A stretch of 64,000 bases of DNA from Paenibacillus lupini (GCF_011761355.1 NZ_JAASRW010000009.1:62001-126000), one strand, 5' to 3'; shown: positions 35,459 through 45,326, numbered from the stretch's first letter. Numbers and translations: made by a program. Notes: generated from the letters alone by a model not told the origin.

Positions 35459-38083
35459 CTATTCGTAAGGAATGAGACTAGTCATCACTTGTATGGCTTC
35501 TTTCACATTACCGATTCTGTAGCCAGAAGCGGTATAACGAATTTGATTTTGGCGGTCTAGGGCGAGCAGATGTGGGAATCCGGCTTCGGTCGCCGATGCT
35601 TGGACGAATGTGTCTGGCAAAGGGCTTGATTCACGAACAAACACGGTATGCAAAGGCAGCTTCGGATATTCGGAAAAGCTGTCGGATGCAGTTCGTTCCA
35701 TGTTGCTGGTGAGCAGGATAATCGGTACCTTCAGTTGATTGAGCTGCTCAGACAACTCCATCAGCTCACGGAGCAAATGCTTGGTCGGTTCCCGTTCCGG
35801 CTCAATCCAGGCGACAATAGCGCCTTCCGTTCCGAGGATCTGCTCTAGCATGGCTGACTCGCCGCCTTGCAGGGTAATCTCCCTGTTGCGGTCGAATACG
35901 CCGAGTACCGGAAAAGCCATCGTCGTTTCTCGGAATGTCAGTGTCACTTCCGTTATTGCTCCAGCACGCACAGCAAAATACGAGAGGCGTACGCGCACCG
36001 TACCATCCTTCAGACGAATGCCCGTTGTCAACCGGTATTGGCCTGCTTGCACTTCAAATGGCTCATCGTAGATATCCGTCTTGCCGTGAGGATACACTAA
36101 CGTTTGGTAAACACCGTTCTCTAGACGGGCGAATGTGAAATTCTCTGCATAGGAGGCGACCGGCAGTTCCTGCCCTCCGGCAGTATCTTTGTTCAACCGT
36201 AACAGCCCGCGATCTTTAGGTGCTTCACACTCGCTTCCGGAGGATACTTCCACTGTGATCTCGGCGTCGAACCAACTATCCTGCTGTAAATATTGGGCTG
36301 TTTGTTCGCTCGGATGCAGACGTGCCGGGATACCTAAGCTGCGGCAGATGGCTACAAACAGAATATCCAGTGATAACGGATCTCCCAGCTTCAGCTTATA
36401 AGTTCCTGCAGGATTTCCCCGGCCTATTAGATTCGGCAGATCTGTCCAAACCTCAAAGTTCTCTTGCAAGCTGTGGGCAACCAGCGAAGGATCAGCTTGA
36501 AAGGAAGCGACTTCCTCCGCCGTGAATGCAGCTCGTAGCAGCTTTCTATAAGGAACCAGCATCTCATGCAGTACTCGCGGACAAAGCACGTAACGAACAA
36601 AATTTTCTTCATCCAGCGTGCCTCGACTCGAGAGTGCACCAATCAAATGATCCTCAAGCACAGGGCGGAATGTATCAATTAAATCCTTACTCGGCAGCGT
36701 TTCTAAGAGGCGCAGCGGCCACTCACCAAATGCGCCTGACTGCTCCCGCAAAAAGGCTGCGATCTCACGGCTGTTGCCCCGCGCATTCCGAAGGATGTTC
36801 CATACACGATCCGAAGGCAGTCCCGTCTCTTCCGCAAGTGAGGTGGCATCGGACTCGCAGAGGAAAGTTCCCTCATACGAGGTCCGGCATCGAGCTCCTT
36901 CCTCTAGACGGCTACTATGCCGCTTAATCTTTGCTTCAGTCAGCGGCTCCAAAGGCTCTCCTTCTCTCTCGGGAGGCGGAACCATATTGAAGTCAACACA
37001 TCCTGCTGGCTGCTCCGATTCGTTCAGGACAAGCTCCACTAGGTTCAAGTCGTGATCTAATACTGAGATTTTCGTCTCGGCCCATCGACCGTCTTTCACT
37101 GCGCGAATGACTAGATCCCCGAGACCTGTCTTAAAGGTGACCTTGCCTTCGCTATTTGTTGGCACAATGGCAATCGGGAATAATTCGGCCATGTTGTACA
37201 GTTCGAATCGGACCTCCGCACCTGCAACAGGCGCACTGTGCACATCTTTCACCACAGCCCGAATCATTCCGGTAGGAGCGTAGTTATCGAGCAAGTTGAT
37301 CTCCGTGTACCATTCGTGGGCAAGGGTAATGTCTTCGGGCCCACGATAATCTGCGAGGATCCTCGTGTTGACCAGCATGGCCCGGCGCGCGGGCGGCGTG
37401 AACCAACCCTGGTCGAGACGGGCTTCTGGCTCGCATGCCCCAATATAGTGCCACTGTCCGTCGGCCCACGCTTCCACCCATGCATGATTATCGTCGCAGT
37501 GGGCCCAGCGCGGCGTATATACCTGGCGGGCGGGAATGCCAATGCTGCGCAGCGCGGCTACGGCAAGCGTCGACTCTTCGCCGCAGCGTCCACGCGCGTT
37601 CCGAATCATGGAGAGCGGCGATAACGTGCGCAGATCGCTGCCTATGTATGTCGCTTTTTCCTGGCACCAGTAATTCGTCTCCAGTATGGCATCAGCCATC
37701 GATAGATGTGCCGTACGCTCCGCTAATTCTTGGTATAGGATGCCGCGTGAATCTTCGATATTCTCGGTATTGACCCGGTAGGGCAATACGAAATGCAGGA
37801 AGAGATCGTCTGGAATACTCCACGGCATCTTCCTTCGGATGTCCAGCGTCTGCCGCACATGGCTTAAGAATAAGGAACCGTCGTAATCGGCCATGTCGTT
37901 AACCGGCATGTAAGCGAATAAGTACTTTAAAGCCCATAGTTCTTCTTCTGTCAGCTCTTCTTGGAAAATACCAAACAGCTCTCGCTGCCGCCCTGCGGCA
38001 AGCTGCTGTTTCAAACGAAATTTGCGTTCTATCCGCTCCAAAGCCTCATGATCCAGTGAAAATATTGTCTTTGGTATTGTCAT
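35459..38083 (-). CDS. multidomain transglutaminase-like protein, cytosolic
   Basis: An 874-residue protein without signal peptide. An N-terminal helical region (1-140) is followed by a transglutaminase-like core with Cys in RGRCGEESTLAVAALRS (near 165) and His in DDNHAWVEAWADG. An Ig-like carboxypeptidase-regulatory domain (VRAVVKDVHSAPVAGAEVRF) comes next. A second core-like segment near 568-590 (GDPLSLDILF, RSLGIPARLH) has lost the Cys. The last 120 residues look thioredoxin-like (GTEGAIVAWIEPE, FPHLLALDRQNQIRY) without CxxC. Transglutaminase-fold enzymes include proteases, amidases and peptide:N-glycanases. ATG 38083 follows GGAGGGAG at the end of the CBM9 gene. Confidence 0.83.
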   Translation of the reverse strand: MTIPKTIFSLDHEALERIERKFRLKQQLAAGRQRELFGIFQEELTEEELWALKYLFAYMPVNDMADYDGSLFLSHVRQTLDIRRKMPWSIPDDLFLHFVLPYRVNTENIEDSRGILYQELAERTAHLSMADAILETNYWCQEKATYIGSDLRTLSPLSMIRNARGRCGEESTLAVAALRSIGIPARQVYTPRWAHCDDNHAWVEAWADGQWHYIGACEPEARLDQGWFTPPARRAMLVNTRILADYRGPEDITLAHEWYTEINLLDNYAPTGMIRAVVKDVHSAPVAGAEVRFELYNMAELFPIAIVPTNSEGKVTFKTGLGDLVIRAVKDGRWAETKISVLDHDLNLVELVLNESEQPAGCVDFNMVPPPEREGEPLEPLTEAKIKRHSSRLEEGARCRTSYEGTFLCESDATSLAEETGLPSDRVWNILRNARGNSREIAAFLREQSGAFGEWPLRLLETLPSKDLIDTFRPVLEDHLIGALSSRGTLDEENFVRYVLCPRVLHEMLVPYRKLLRAAFTAEEVASFQADPSLVAHSLQENFEVWTDLPNLIGRGNPAGTYKLKLGDPLSLDILFVAICRSLGIPARLHPSEQTAQYLQQDSWFDAEITVEVSSGSECEAPKDRGLLRLNKDTAGGQELPVASYAENFTFARLENGVYQTLVYPHGKTDIYDEPFEVQAGQYRLTTGIRLKDGTVRVRLSYFAVRAGAITEVTLTFRETTMAFPVLGVFDRNREITLQGGESAMLEQILGTEGAIVAWIEPEREPTKHLLRELMELSEQLNQLKVPIILLTSNMERTASDSFSEYPKLPLHTVFVRESSPLPDTFVQASATEAGFPHLLALDRQNQIRYTASGYRIGNVKEAIQVMTSLIPYE

Positions 38084-38088
38084 TAGGG

Positions 38089-39114
38089 TCACTCCCTCCA
38101 TAACTTCCCGTCTTCACGAATACAGAACACGGATTGCTGGTCCGCGGATGGCACTTTAATCTGGAATAGGCTGCTCGTCGTTTCAATGACGGGCTCAATG
38201 CTCCAGCATTCCTCGCCCATCAGAAGCTTGGCATCCCTAGCAAATTCACCATGCGCTTCGAAATAGTTGCGTTCGCGGTAGTAGAGCCGGCGCAGCTCCC
38301 ATTTGATCTGCTCATCTGCCGGAAGCTCAAACGCCGAAGGCTCGCCATACTCATCTGTAAATACGACGTAACCCCACAGCTCTGGATAATGCATATTGAC
38401 GAGACCCATCGGTGACCACACCCAATTATCTTCGGGATACGGCTTATCCGTCTCCGGATTGATGACTTTACGGTACTTGCCTTCGTGTACCTCGGCTTGC
38501 CACTCGACACGCGAGAAATTGACGCGCCAGAATTCACCGGAAGACGGCGGCCGCCCACCGGCAGCGCATTCCCGTAAGCTGGTCCAAGGCATCGCCACTT
38601 CAATGCTCCACATGCGGTTAGCTGCAGAAGGACAATTAAGCTCACCGTCAATATGCACGGCGGTCTTCAGTCCTGCGATATCCCAGCTGTTCACCGGCGG
38701 GCCGCCGTCCCGGTAGGGCTTGACCAGCAGCAAATCCCACACTGTATTCAGCGCATTGATTTCAAATTCGTAGTAGTGGTGGCTGTCGCCGTCGGGATCA
38801 ATGAAGATCTCGAAATCATTATCGTGAAAAATGACCGAATCACGCTCTGTCAGCGTTGCCCAAATCTGATCCTCGATCAGCTCCGCTGCGAAGTAGAAAT
38901 ATTCGTCGTCCCACAGCATTTTGACCCTCGTCTGCTTTGCGGGCTTGGGACGGAGATCGCCCTCGATATCAACAAAATCCCCGGTCCATTCCGCAGCCGC
39001 CCAGAACGACTTATCGACGCGGCCGTCCAGCTCAAGCGGCTCCTGCGCTCGTCGGCATAGATAGTGTTCAGGTGCGTAGGCTATTTTTGGCTCCGGCACT
39101 CCGCTTCTGTTCAT
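38089..39114 (-). CDS. CBM9-like carbohydrate-binding protein
   Basis: A 341-residue protein whose main part is a CBM9-like beta-sandwich (LDGRVDKSFWAAAEWTGDFV, RVKMLWDDEYFYFAAELIED, FHDNDFEIFIDPDGDSHHYY). No signal peptide is seen, which is odd for a carbohydrate-binding module. ATG 39114 lies 8 bases after CGGAGG. It leads the operon with the transglutaminase and GH18 genes, whose products it could help to hold a glycan. It is divergent from a membrane AraC regulator. Confidence 0.85.
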   Translation of the reverse strand: MNRSGVPEPKIAYAPEHYLCRRAQEPLELDGRVDKSFWAAAEWTGDFVDIEGDLRPKPAKQTRVKMLWDDEYFYFAAELIEDQIWATLTERDSVIFHDNDFEIFIDPDGDSHHYYEFEINALNTVWDLLLVKPYRDGGPPVNSWDIAGLKTAVHIDGELNCPSAANRMWSIEVAMPWTSLRECAAGGRPPSSGEFWRVNFSRVEWQAEVHEGKYRKVINPETDKPYPEDNWVWSPMGLVNMHYPELWGYVVFTDEYGEPSAFELPADEQIKWELRRLYYRERNYFEAHGEFARDAKLLMGEECWSIEPVIETTSSLFQIKVPSADQQSVFCIREDGKLWRE

Positions 39115-39227
39115 ATTCTCATCCTCCGTTGTTGGTTTTACGTTCCTTCGCGCTATGGGCAAAAAAATTAAAAGTTGATATGATTGGTAAATATATTCAC
39201 GGCGGGACGCACAGGGGGCAGCATGTT

Positions 39228-41528
39228 TTGATAAAGAACTACTTTAAATCAAAGCTTTTCCTGAAATACATCTGGTCCTATTTGTTTATATTGTTAATCC
39301 CTTTAATTCTGATGACCATCTTCATTTACCAAAATGCGGTCAGCAGCCTGCGATCGGAAATCGAGCAATCCCGGTCGAATCAGTTGACTCAGGCTAAGGT
39401 TATTGTCGATGGCCGGATCAAGGAACTGAGCGAGATCGCTTCCCGTATCTCCTACGATAACCGGCTTACGCCCTACCGTGTTCACGACCCGATCTACAGC
39501 GGCGAAGCGATTCAAGGGCTGGATCAATACAAATCGACCAGCTCAATAATCGGGGAGCTGCTGCTCTATTTCCATCAAGACGAGAAAATATATTCCAGCA
39601 AAGGTCTCTACAATTTCGACGTTTTCGCTAAGGTCTTCAGCTTTGGAAACTGGCCGACGGATAAGCTGTTCCTTGACCTGAACACGGTCAAATATCCGAC
39701 GATGCGGCCAGCCGATACCGTTACGAAATCTTCGAAGATCTCGGACAGTATGCTGGCTTATCTCATTCCCATCACACCGAACAGTCCAACGCCGCATGGC
39801 ACGGTTATGTATCTCATCCGAGAGTCCGAGCTCACCAGCCTAATTGATTCCATACTCGGGAACTATCAAGGCCTTACTTTTATTCTTGATAACGAAGGCC
39901 ATATTCTTGTCGATAACCGCCAAGGAGAAGCAATGACCAGTGCGGCAGCGAAATCGCTGATTAACCTGGAACCCGGCATTCACGAGCAGACCATTAACGG
40001 CAAGCCGCACTCCGTCGTCTCCGTCAAATCACAAAATAACGGCTGGACATACGTTACAGCGATGCCAAGCGCACAATTCTTCAGCAGTGTGCTGCATGTA
40101 CGCAGCTTCATCATTCTGTTGTTTTGTATCATCGTCCTTGTTGGAGCGGCTATTGCGCTTGTGCTTGCCAGAATGCAGTACCAGCCGATCTCGATGCTTG
40201 TACAATTCGCCGCATCCAAGTCGAATAAGAACCGCCAGCAAGGGGGCGCTGAAGCCCCCGGCAACGAGCTGGACCGAATTCGGTCCACACTGCAGGAATA
40301 CAGTTCACGGATTGATCTTCAAGAGCCTTTCGCGCGTAATCACTTCTTGTCGATGCTGCTGAAGTACGGCAATGTTCAAAGTCTGACTCCTGAACTGCTG
40401 CAGGTGTTTGATCTTCGCTTCGACCGTTCGCACCATTTTGTTGTGGTTATCGGATCGGGCAACAAAGGCGGTTCCCCAAGCGATAGGCAAGAACTGATTA
40501 GACTGCTGAACCAGATCGAGTTCCCGGAGCTGAAAGCAGTCGGGTACGGTGTCGAGCTTTCCCAGCTGGATCAGCTGGGGCTTATCTTCAGCTTCGATCT
40601 GAACGTTGATCAAGCGGAAACATTCAACCGCGTCCGCGAGATCGTGGAAGCCATGCGAAGCCGTGTGCTTGCCATTATGGACGACATCCCAATGATCGGC
40701 ATCGGCGTTGGCACCTGCTATGATAGCCCGGATCAGCTGAATCAGTCCTTTATTGAGGCTTGCTCAGCCTTTGAGCTCCGGTCTTCTATCGAGCCGGGCA
40801 GCATCACCTATTTCGAGAGGCTCTCCGACGAACCGCAGCATGCGGATTGGATTCCAAATAACACGTTGATGAAGCTTGCACAAAGCTTGAAGCAGGGCAG
40901 CTATGATGTTGCCGAGCCCATTATAGAATCGGTGTTTCGGAATCTGCAGACGACGCAAGTTTCCGCTTTGCTTACACGCTGCATTTGCTTCGATCTGTTG
41001 AATACAATGTTAAAAACGGCATCCGAGCTGGGTATTCACAGTGCTGCCCAAGATATGGCCCCTGCTGCAATCTACGGCAATTCCCTGGACGAGCTGGAAC
41101 GCACCTTCCTGACGCTGGCCTCCCGCATCTGCAATCAAGTAGAGCAGAACAACCGGAAGGAAGAACAGACCTTAATGGAGCGTATCGCCGCTTATATCGA
41201 CGAAAGGTATACGGATCATTCACTGAGTCTCGAATCAGTTGCCTTTACATTTGGCGTTTCACCTTCGCATGTCAGCCGTTCCTTCAAAGAGAAGATCGGG
41301 CAGAATTTCATCCAATACATTTGGCAGAAGCGGCTCGAAATGGTGATCCAGCAGCTCAAGACCACAAGCGACCCGCTGAAGGACATCATTCTTCGCGTCG
41401 GCTACCAGGATACGCCAAACTTCACACGCAAGTTTAAAAAAGAAACCGGCTATACACCTGGACAATATCGCAAGCTGTTCTCGGAAAACGAACAAGCTCG
41501 GCAATTTTCCGAACTTGAAGATGAATAG
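39228..41528 (+). CDS. membrane-anchored AraC family regulator
   Basis: A protein of about 766 residues. One helix lies near residues 14-34, then a Cache-like extracellular domain of about 260 residues, a second helix near 290-315, a cytosolic middle part, and a C-terminal AraC double helix-turn-helix (HSLSLESVAFTFGVSPSHVS, IILRVGYQDTPNFTRKFKKE). It can thus sense an outside ligand and act directly on DNA. The start is taken as TTG 39228 because AGGGGG lies 9 bases upstream; the frame stays open further 5' without a site. Probable targets are the divergent CBM9/transglutaminase/GH18 operon and the importer downstream. Confidence 0.87.
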   Translation: MIKNYFKSKLFLKYIWSYLFILLIPLILMTIFIYQNAVSSLRSEIEQSRSNQLTQAKVIVDGRIKELSEIASRISYDNRLTPYRVHDPIYSGEAIQGLDQYKSTSSIIGELLLYFHQDEKIYSSKGLYNFDVFAKVFSFGNWPTDKLFLDLNTVKYPTMRPADTVTKSSKISDSMLAYLIPITPNSPTPHGTVMYLIRESELTSLIDSILGNYQGLTFILDNEGHILVDNRQGEAMTSAAAKSLINLEPGIHEQTINGKPHSVVSVKSQNNGWTYVTAMPSAQFFSSVLHVRSFIILLFCIIVLVGAAIALVLARMQYQPISMLVQFAASKSNKNRQQGGAEAPGNELDRIRSTLQEYSSRIDLQEPFARNHFLSMLLKYGNVQSLTPELLQVFDLRFDRSHHFVVVIGSGNKGGSPSDRQELIRLLNQIEFPELKAVGYGVELSQLDQLGLIFSFDLNVDQAETFNRVREIVEAMRSRVLAIMDDIPMIGIGVGTCYDSPDQLNQSFIEACSAFELRSSIEPGSITYFERLSDEPQHADWIPNNTLMKLAQSLKQGSYDVAEPIIESVFRNLQTTQVSALLTRCICFDLLNTMLKTASELGIHSAAQDMAPAAIYGNSLDELERTFLTLASRICNQVEQNNRKEEQTLMERIAAYIDERYTDHSLSLESVAFTFGVSPSHVSRSFKEKIGQNFIQYIWQKRLEMVIQQLKTTSDPLKDIILRVGYQDTPNFTRKFKKETGYTPGQYRKLFSENEQARQFSELEDE

Positions 41529-41529
41529 T

Positions 41530-41583
41530 ACAATAGCCAACCCCCGGTTAAGCGCCGGGAAAGGTTGGCTATTTGCTTTTTAA
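41530..41583. terminator. bidirectional terminator
   Basis: The outer stem AATAGCCAACC / GGTTGGCTATT encloses the inner stem CCCGG / CCGGG, followed by CTTTTT. The AraC regulator and the binding-protein gene converge here. Confidence 0.8.
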
Positions 41584-41596
41584 TCATAAATTGTCG

Positions 41597-43201
41597 TTAC
41601 TTGTTCCAGCTGTCGTAGGCGCTTTGGTAAAGCTCAACGATCTTGTCGCTGCCCATTTTCTTAAGTTGAGCTACATACTTGTCCCAATTGGAAAGCGGCT
41701 CTTGTCCAGTTACGAATTTTGCTTCCATCTGTGTCACGTATGTGCCCAGATCTGCCAGCAGCGCCGTTGCTTCTGTCTGCTGGTCATTCGTCAGATAGAC
41801 GTACGGGAATGGTGACTTGGCAATTGGCGTCAGCTTCTCCGCATTCTGTTGATCAAGCCAGCTGTCGAATTCGCTCCTCAAGCCTTTGGTCAGCTCAGCC
41901 GAGCCCATGCCTGGCGCCGGAATGCCGTAGTTCGGCGTCAGCGTGCCGCGAAGCTCTTCACGGTCTTGGCCAGCCTCTAGCGGCAGCCATTCTTTCTCAT
42001 GCGTATCCTTGTTCTTGTACTTCCACAGCATGTTCTCCGGACCTTGTGCAAATAATGTAGCGCCATCATAGCCGTATAGGTAGTCGACCCAGCGCATCGA
42101 CGCTTCCGGCGATGGATTCGAGCTTGTGATGGCAAAGGTACCGTTCGTGGAGAGTCCCGGATGCTTACCGTATACCGGAGATCCAGCTATTTCGCTCTTT
42201 ACCGGCGTCATGAGTGGATTGTCACCGCTAGGCTCGCCGCCAAGCATGAAGTACGGGAACCAATTGTTAAACAAAGCGACCTGGTTATTTTTGCCTTTTG
42301 CTGTCTTCTGATCATCGGTTTGTGAGAAGGTCTCGTGGTCCAGCAACTCTTCTTTCCATAGACGGTTCAGGAACGTCAAGTAGCCTTTATAGCCTTCTTC
42401 TTGAGGTGAATAGTGTACTTTGCCTTCCTTGTCGGCATAATACACTTCGTTGTAGATGCCCCAGAAGCCGAGGAAGTACATGCGCAGATCGTCGAGCTTA
42501 ACGGAAGTGAGCGGGATTTCGTCCTGCTTGCCGTTGCCGTTTGGATCTTCTTCTTTGACCCGTTTTAGATAGCTGTACAGCTCTTCGGTTGTCTTCGGCT
42601 CTTCGGCATTCAACGCTTTCAGGAATTTGCCGTTGTACCACATTGGCCCACGGTACCACACGGCGGACAGATCGATGTTTGGCAAGGAATAGATATGGCC
42701 GTCAGGTGTTGTGTACGACTTGCGAATGTCGGGATACTCATCAAAAATTTTCTTGATATTTGGTGCATAGCCGCCATCGATATACTTTTCAAGCGGCAGG
42801 AGCACGCCCTGTGTTCCATACGTGACTTGTTCAGCGGACGTCAGTTCCGCGGCATAGAAAACATCCGGCAGGTCGCCGCTTGCGAACACGAGGTTCTTCT
42901 TTGTTGCAAAGCTGTCGACCGGGGAGTTCTGGTATTCCATATGGATGCCCGTTATTTTCTCCATCTCTTGCATGACCGGCATCTTATTCCAATCGGCAAC
43001 ACCGACGTCTTGCGACATCATCTTGAGCGTGAGCGGCTTGTCCACAATTGGGAAGGCATCTTTACTAATAGCTCCTTTGCTAACGTTCGTGTTTGTCGTA
43101 CCTGTGTTACCATCGTTTGAATTTGCGCCGCAGGCCTGAAGCAGTGCTGCGGATGTTGTTAGACTAAGGAGGATCAATGATGCCTTACGAATCTTATTCA
43201 T
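41597..43201 (-). CDS. extracellular sugar-binding lipoprotein
   Basis: A 534-residue binding protein with a lipobox LLQAC (Cys 24) and an Asn/Thr-rich linker, then a LplA/YtcQ-like type-1 binding fold (KNLVFASGDLPDVFYAAE, HIYSLPNIDLSAVWYR). Large binding proteins of this sort usually carry oligosaccharides. AAAGGGAG precedes ATG 43201. It is the third gene of the importer operon after the two permeases. The ligand is unknown; neighbours suggest an arabinose-containing or amino-sugar glycan. Confidence 0.9.
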   Translation of the reverse strand: MNKIRKASLILLSLTTSAALLQACGANSNDGNTGTTNTNVSKGAISKDAFPIVDKPLTLKMMSQDVGVADWNKMPVMQEMEKITGIHMEYQNSPVDSFATKKNLVFASGDLPDVFYAAELTSAEQVTYGTQGVLLPLEKYIDGGYAPNIKKIFDEYPDIRKSYTTPDGHIYSLPNIDLSAVWYRGPMWYNGKFLKALNAEEPKTTEELYSYLKRVKEEDPNGNGKQDEIPLTSVKLDDLRMYFLGFWGIYNEVYYADKEGKVHYSPQEEGYKGYLTFLNRLWKEELLDHETFSQTDDQKTAKGKNNQVALFNNWFPYFMLGGEPSGDNPLMTPVKSEIAGSPVYGKHPGLSTNGTFAITSSNPSPEASMRWVDYLYGYDGATLFAQGPENMLWKYKNKDTHEKEWLPLEAGQDREELRGTLTPNYGIPAPGMGSAELTKGLRSEFDSWLDQQNAEKLTPIAKSPFPYVYLTNDQQTEATALLADLGTYVTQMEAKFVTGQEPLSNWDKYVAQLKKMGSDKIVELYQSAYDSWNK

Positions 43202-43248
43202 GACAACAACTCCCTTTATAGTTTGGGTGCACCTATGGTAAGTCGGAA

Positions 43249-44157
43249 TCAGCCTTTGACTGAACCGATCATAACACCTTGAACGAAATAGCGCTGTAAG
43301 AAAGGATAAATCGCAATAACCGGAACCGTCGCTACAATGATGACGGCGTATTTGACGAGCGCGGCAATCTCCGCTTTACTGTTAAGCGCCGAAGCCGAGG
43401 CGATGTCCATCGCTCCCCCGCCCTGTGCCGAGGCCTCCTGCAAGACAAGAATTTGACGCAATACCAGCTGCAGCGGATATTTTGCCGCGTCGTTTAAATA
43501 AATGAGTGCCGAGAAGTAGCTGTTCCAGTTGCCAACCCCATAGAATAGAGCCATAACCGCAATAATTGGCATCGATAACGGCAGGATAATCTTCATAAAC
43601 AGCCGCAGGTTGGTGCAGCCATCGATCTGTGCAGCCTCCTGCAGCTCCCTCGGAAGCGAACTTTGAAAGAAGGTACGGGCGACGATAATATTCCAGATGG
43701 AAGCAGCCGACGGAAGGACAATCGCCCAGATGGTGTTAATCATATGAAGTTTCTTAACGAGCAAGTAAGTCGGTACAAGCCCACCGCCGAAGAACATCGT
43801 GACCATGAACAGTCCCATGAAGATATTGCGGCCGACAAAGTCCTTCCGGCTCAGCGCATACGCTGCGGGCAGCGTTATCGCCAGATTAATGGCCGTACCA
43901 ACGATGGTATAGAGAATGGTGTTGCCATATCCGTTCCAAATGTTCGAATTCTCGAACACCCGTTTATAGCCGTCAAACGTAATTTCCATCGGCCACAGCC
44001 ACATTTCGCCTGATCCAACCAGCTTTGGATTACTGATGGAAGCACTGACCATATAAATGAGCGGATAAAACACGACAAGAAACGCTAGGAATACGAAAAT
44101 ATAATTGAAAACCAGGAATACTTTATCTCTGCCACTCTCATTAATACCTGATAACAT
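43249..44157 (-). CDS. CUT1 ABC sugar permease, YtcP type
   Basis: A 302-residue permease with six helices, EAA motif EAAQIDGCTNLRLFMKIILP and the C-terminus QRYFVQGVMIGSVKG. It pairs with the LplB-type permease 18 bases upstream. GAGGGGGAG precedes the ATG. No local ATPase is present. Confidence 0.9.
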   Translation of the reverse strand: MLSGINESGRDKVFLVFNYIFVFLAFLVVFYPLIYMVSASISNPKLVGSGEMWLWPMEITFDGYKRVFENSNIWNGYGNTILYTIVGTAINLAITLPAAYALSRKDFVGRNIFMGLFMVTMFFGGGLVPTYLLVKKLHMINTIWAIVLPSAASIWNIIVARTFFQSSLPRELQEAAQIDGCTNLRLFMKIILPLSMPIIAVMALFYGVGNWNSYFSALIYLNDAAKYPLQLVLRQILVLQEASAQGGGAMDIASASALNSKAEIAALVKYAVIIVATVPVIAIYPFLQRYFVQGVMIGSVKG

Positions 44158-44175
44158 ACAGAATGCTCCCCCTCT

Positions 44176-45144
44176 CTACCACAAGCTGTTATCGCTTATA
44201 CGGCGAACGACCTGATTGACCACAATAAGCAGCACCGCATTGATGACGGAGTTGAACAATCCGATGGCTGTCGAGAAGCTGTACTGAGCGCTCACAAGTC
44301 CTGAACGATAAACAAATGTCGAAATCACATCTGACGCGGTCATGTTGAGCGGGTTTTGCAGCAGCAATATTTTCTCAAAGCCGACGCCAAGTAAGCTGCC
44401 CATGCTCAATATGAGCAGAATCGTCATAGTTGGCACTAATGTTGGAATGTTGATATGACGGACACGCTGGAACCGTGAAGCACCATCAATGATAGCCGCC
44501 TCATGAAGTCCAGGATCAACACCCGACAGTGCAGCCAAATAAATAATGGTGCCCCAGCCCGCACTCTGCCACACATCCGAAAAGACGTACATGGTTTTAA
44601 ACCAACGTGGATCTGTAAGGAATTCGGGTGAATGGAAACCAAGTCCCTCAATAATATTCGTTACTATGCCTGTAGATGGGGAAAGAAAGGTAATAATCAT
44701 ACCCGCCATAACGACCATCGATATAAAGTGTGGTGCGTAGGTGACCGTTTGGGCTAATTTCTTGAAGTAGCCGTTCCGAATCTCATTAAAGGCGAGCGCC
44801 AAAATAATCGGAATCGGAAATCCGACCGCTAAGGAATACAAACTGATGCCGAGCGTGTTCCATATCAGGTCCCAAAAGTAATAGGAATGAAAGAATCGTA
44901 CAAAATGGTCGAAGCCGACCCACGGGCTCCCCGTAATCCCTTTTGTTGGGATGAAGTTTTTAAAGGCGATTTGAATGCCGTACATCGGTCCGTAACAGAA
45001 AATAAGGAAGTAGAGAAGCGCTGGGGCAATAAAGAGGTACAATTCCCAGTTTTTAATGATTCCCTTCCAAGTCTTCGTGCGCTTTGTTGTTTGTTTTGTA
45101 GTTAACGCCGAATCCCTGGGAAGGATCGTTCTTGTATGCTGCAT
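44176..45144 (-). CDS. CUT1 ABC sugar permease, LplB type
   Basis: A 322-residue permease with a cytosolic basic N-terminus, WELYLFIAPALLYFLIFCYG as first helix and EAA motif EAAIIDGASRFQRVRHINIP. ATG 45144 follows AAAGGAGTGG; longer frames lack a site. It is the first gene of the second importer operon, behind a promoter and a perfect cre match. Confidence 0.9.
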   Translation of the reverse strand: MQHTRTILPRDSALTTKQTTKRTKTWKGIIKNWELYLFIAPALLYFLIFCYGPMYGIQIAFKNFIPTKGITGSPWVGFDHFVRFFHSYYFWDLIWNTLGISLYSLAVGFPIPIILALAFNEIRNGYFKKLAQTVTYAPHFISMVVMAGMIITFLSPSTGIVTNIIEGLGFHSPEFLTDPRWFKTMYVFSDVWQSAGWGTIIYLAALSGVDPGLHEAAIIDGASRFQRVRHINIPTLVPTMTILLILSMGSLLGVGFEKILLLQNPLNMTASDVISTFVYRSGLVSAQYSFSTAIGLFNSVINAVLLIVVNQVVRRISDNSLW

Positions 45145-45218
45145 AGAACCACTCCTTTCACAACTCATTCTGATTTCGGGATCATTCACCAGCTGTCGCT
45201 GCTTGCGACACACTAGCT

Positions 45219-45232
45219 TGTTAACGCTTACA
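45219..45232. promoter_or_regulatory. cre site (CcpA) of the second importer
   Basis: TGTTAACGCTTACA matches the cre consensus TGWNANCGNTNWCA at every defined position, on both strands. It lies about 60 bases after the predicted start of transcription, so CcpA would act as a roadblock. Confidence 0.75.
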
Positions 45233-45297
45233 CATTTACGATAGCTGAGATGTTAAACTTTCGTAAATATGTCGTTTTAGGCATGTCCGGAAGGCGC

Positions 45298-45326
45298 ATA
45301 ACAGCAGGCCTGCGGGCATTTGACAA
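45298..45326 (-). promoter_or_regulatory. promoter of the second importer operon
   Basis: On the minus strand TTGTCA (-35), 17 bases, then TGTTAT (-10). No AraR box was found in this 320-base gap, which otherwise holds the cre site and the araR terminator. Confidence 0.45.

Noticed and set aside
38937..39227. N-terminal extension of the membrane AraC regulator
   Set aside because: The extra 97 codons overlap the divergent CBM9 gene and lack a ribosome site; TTG 39228 has a good one.
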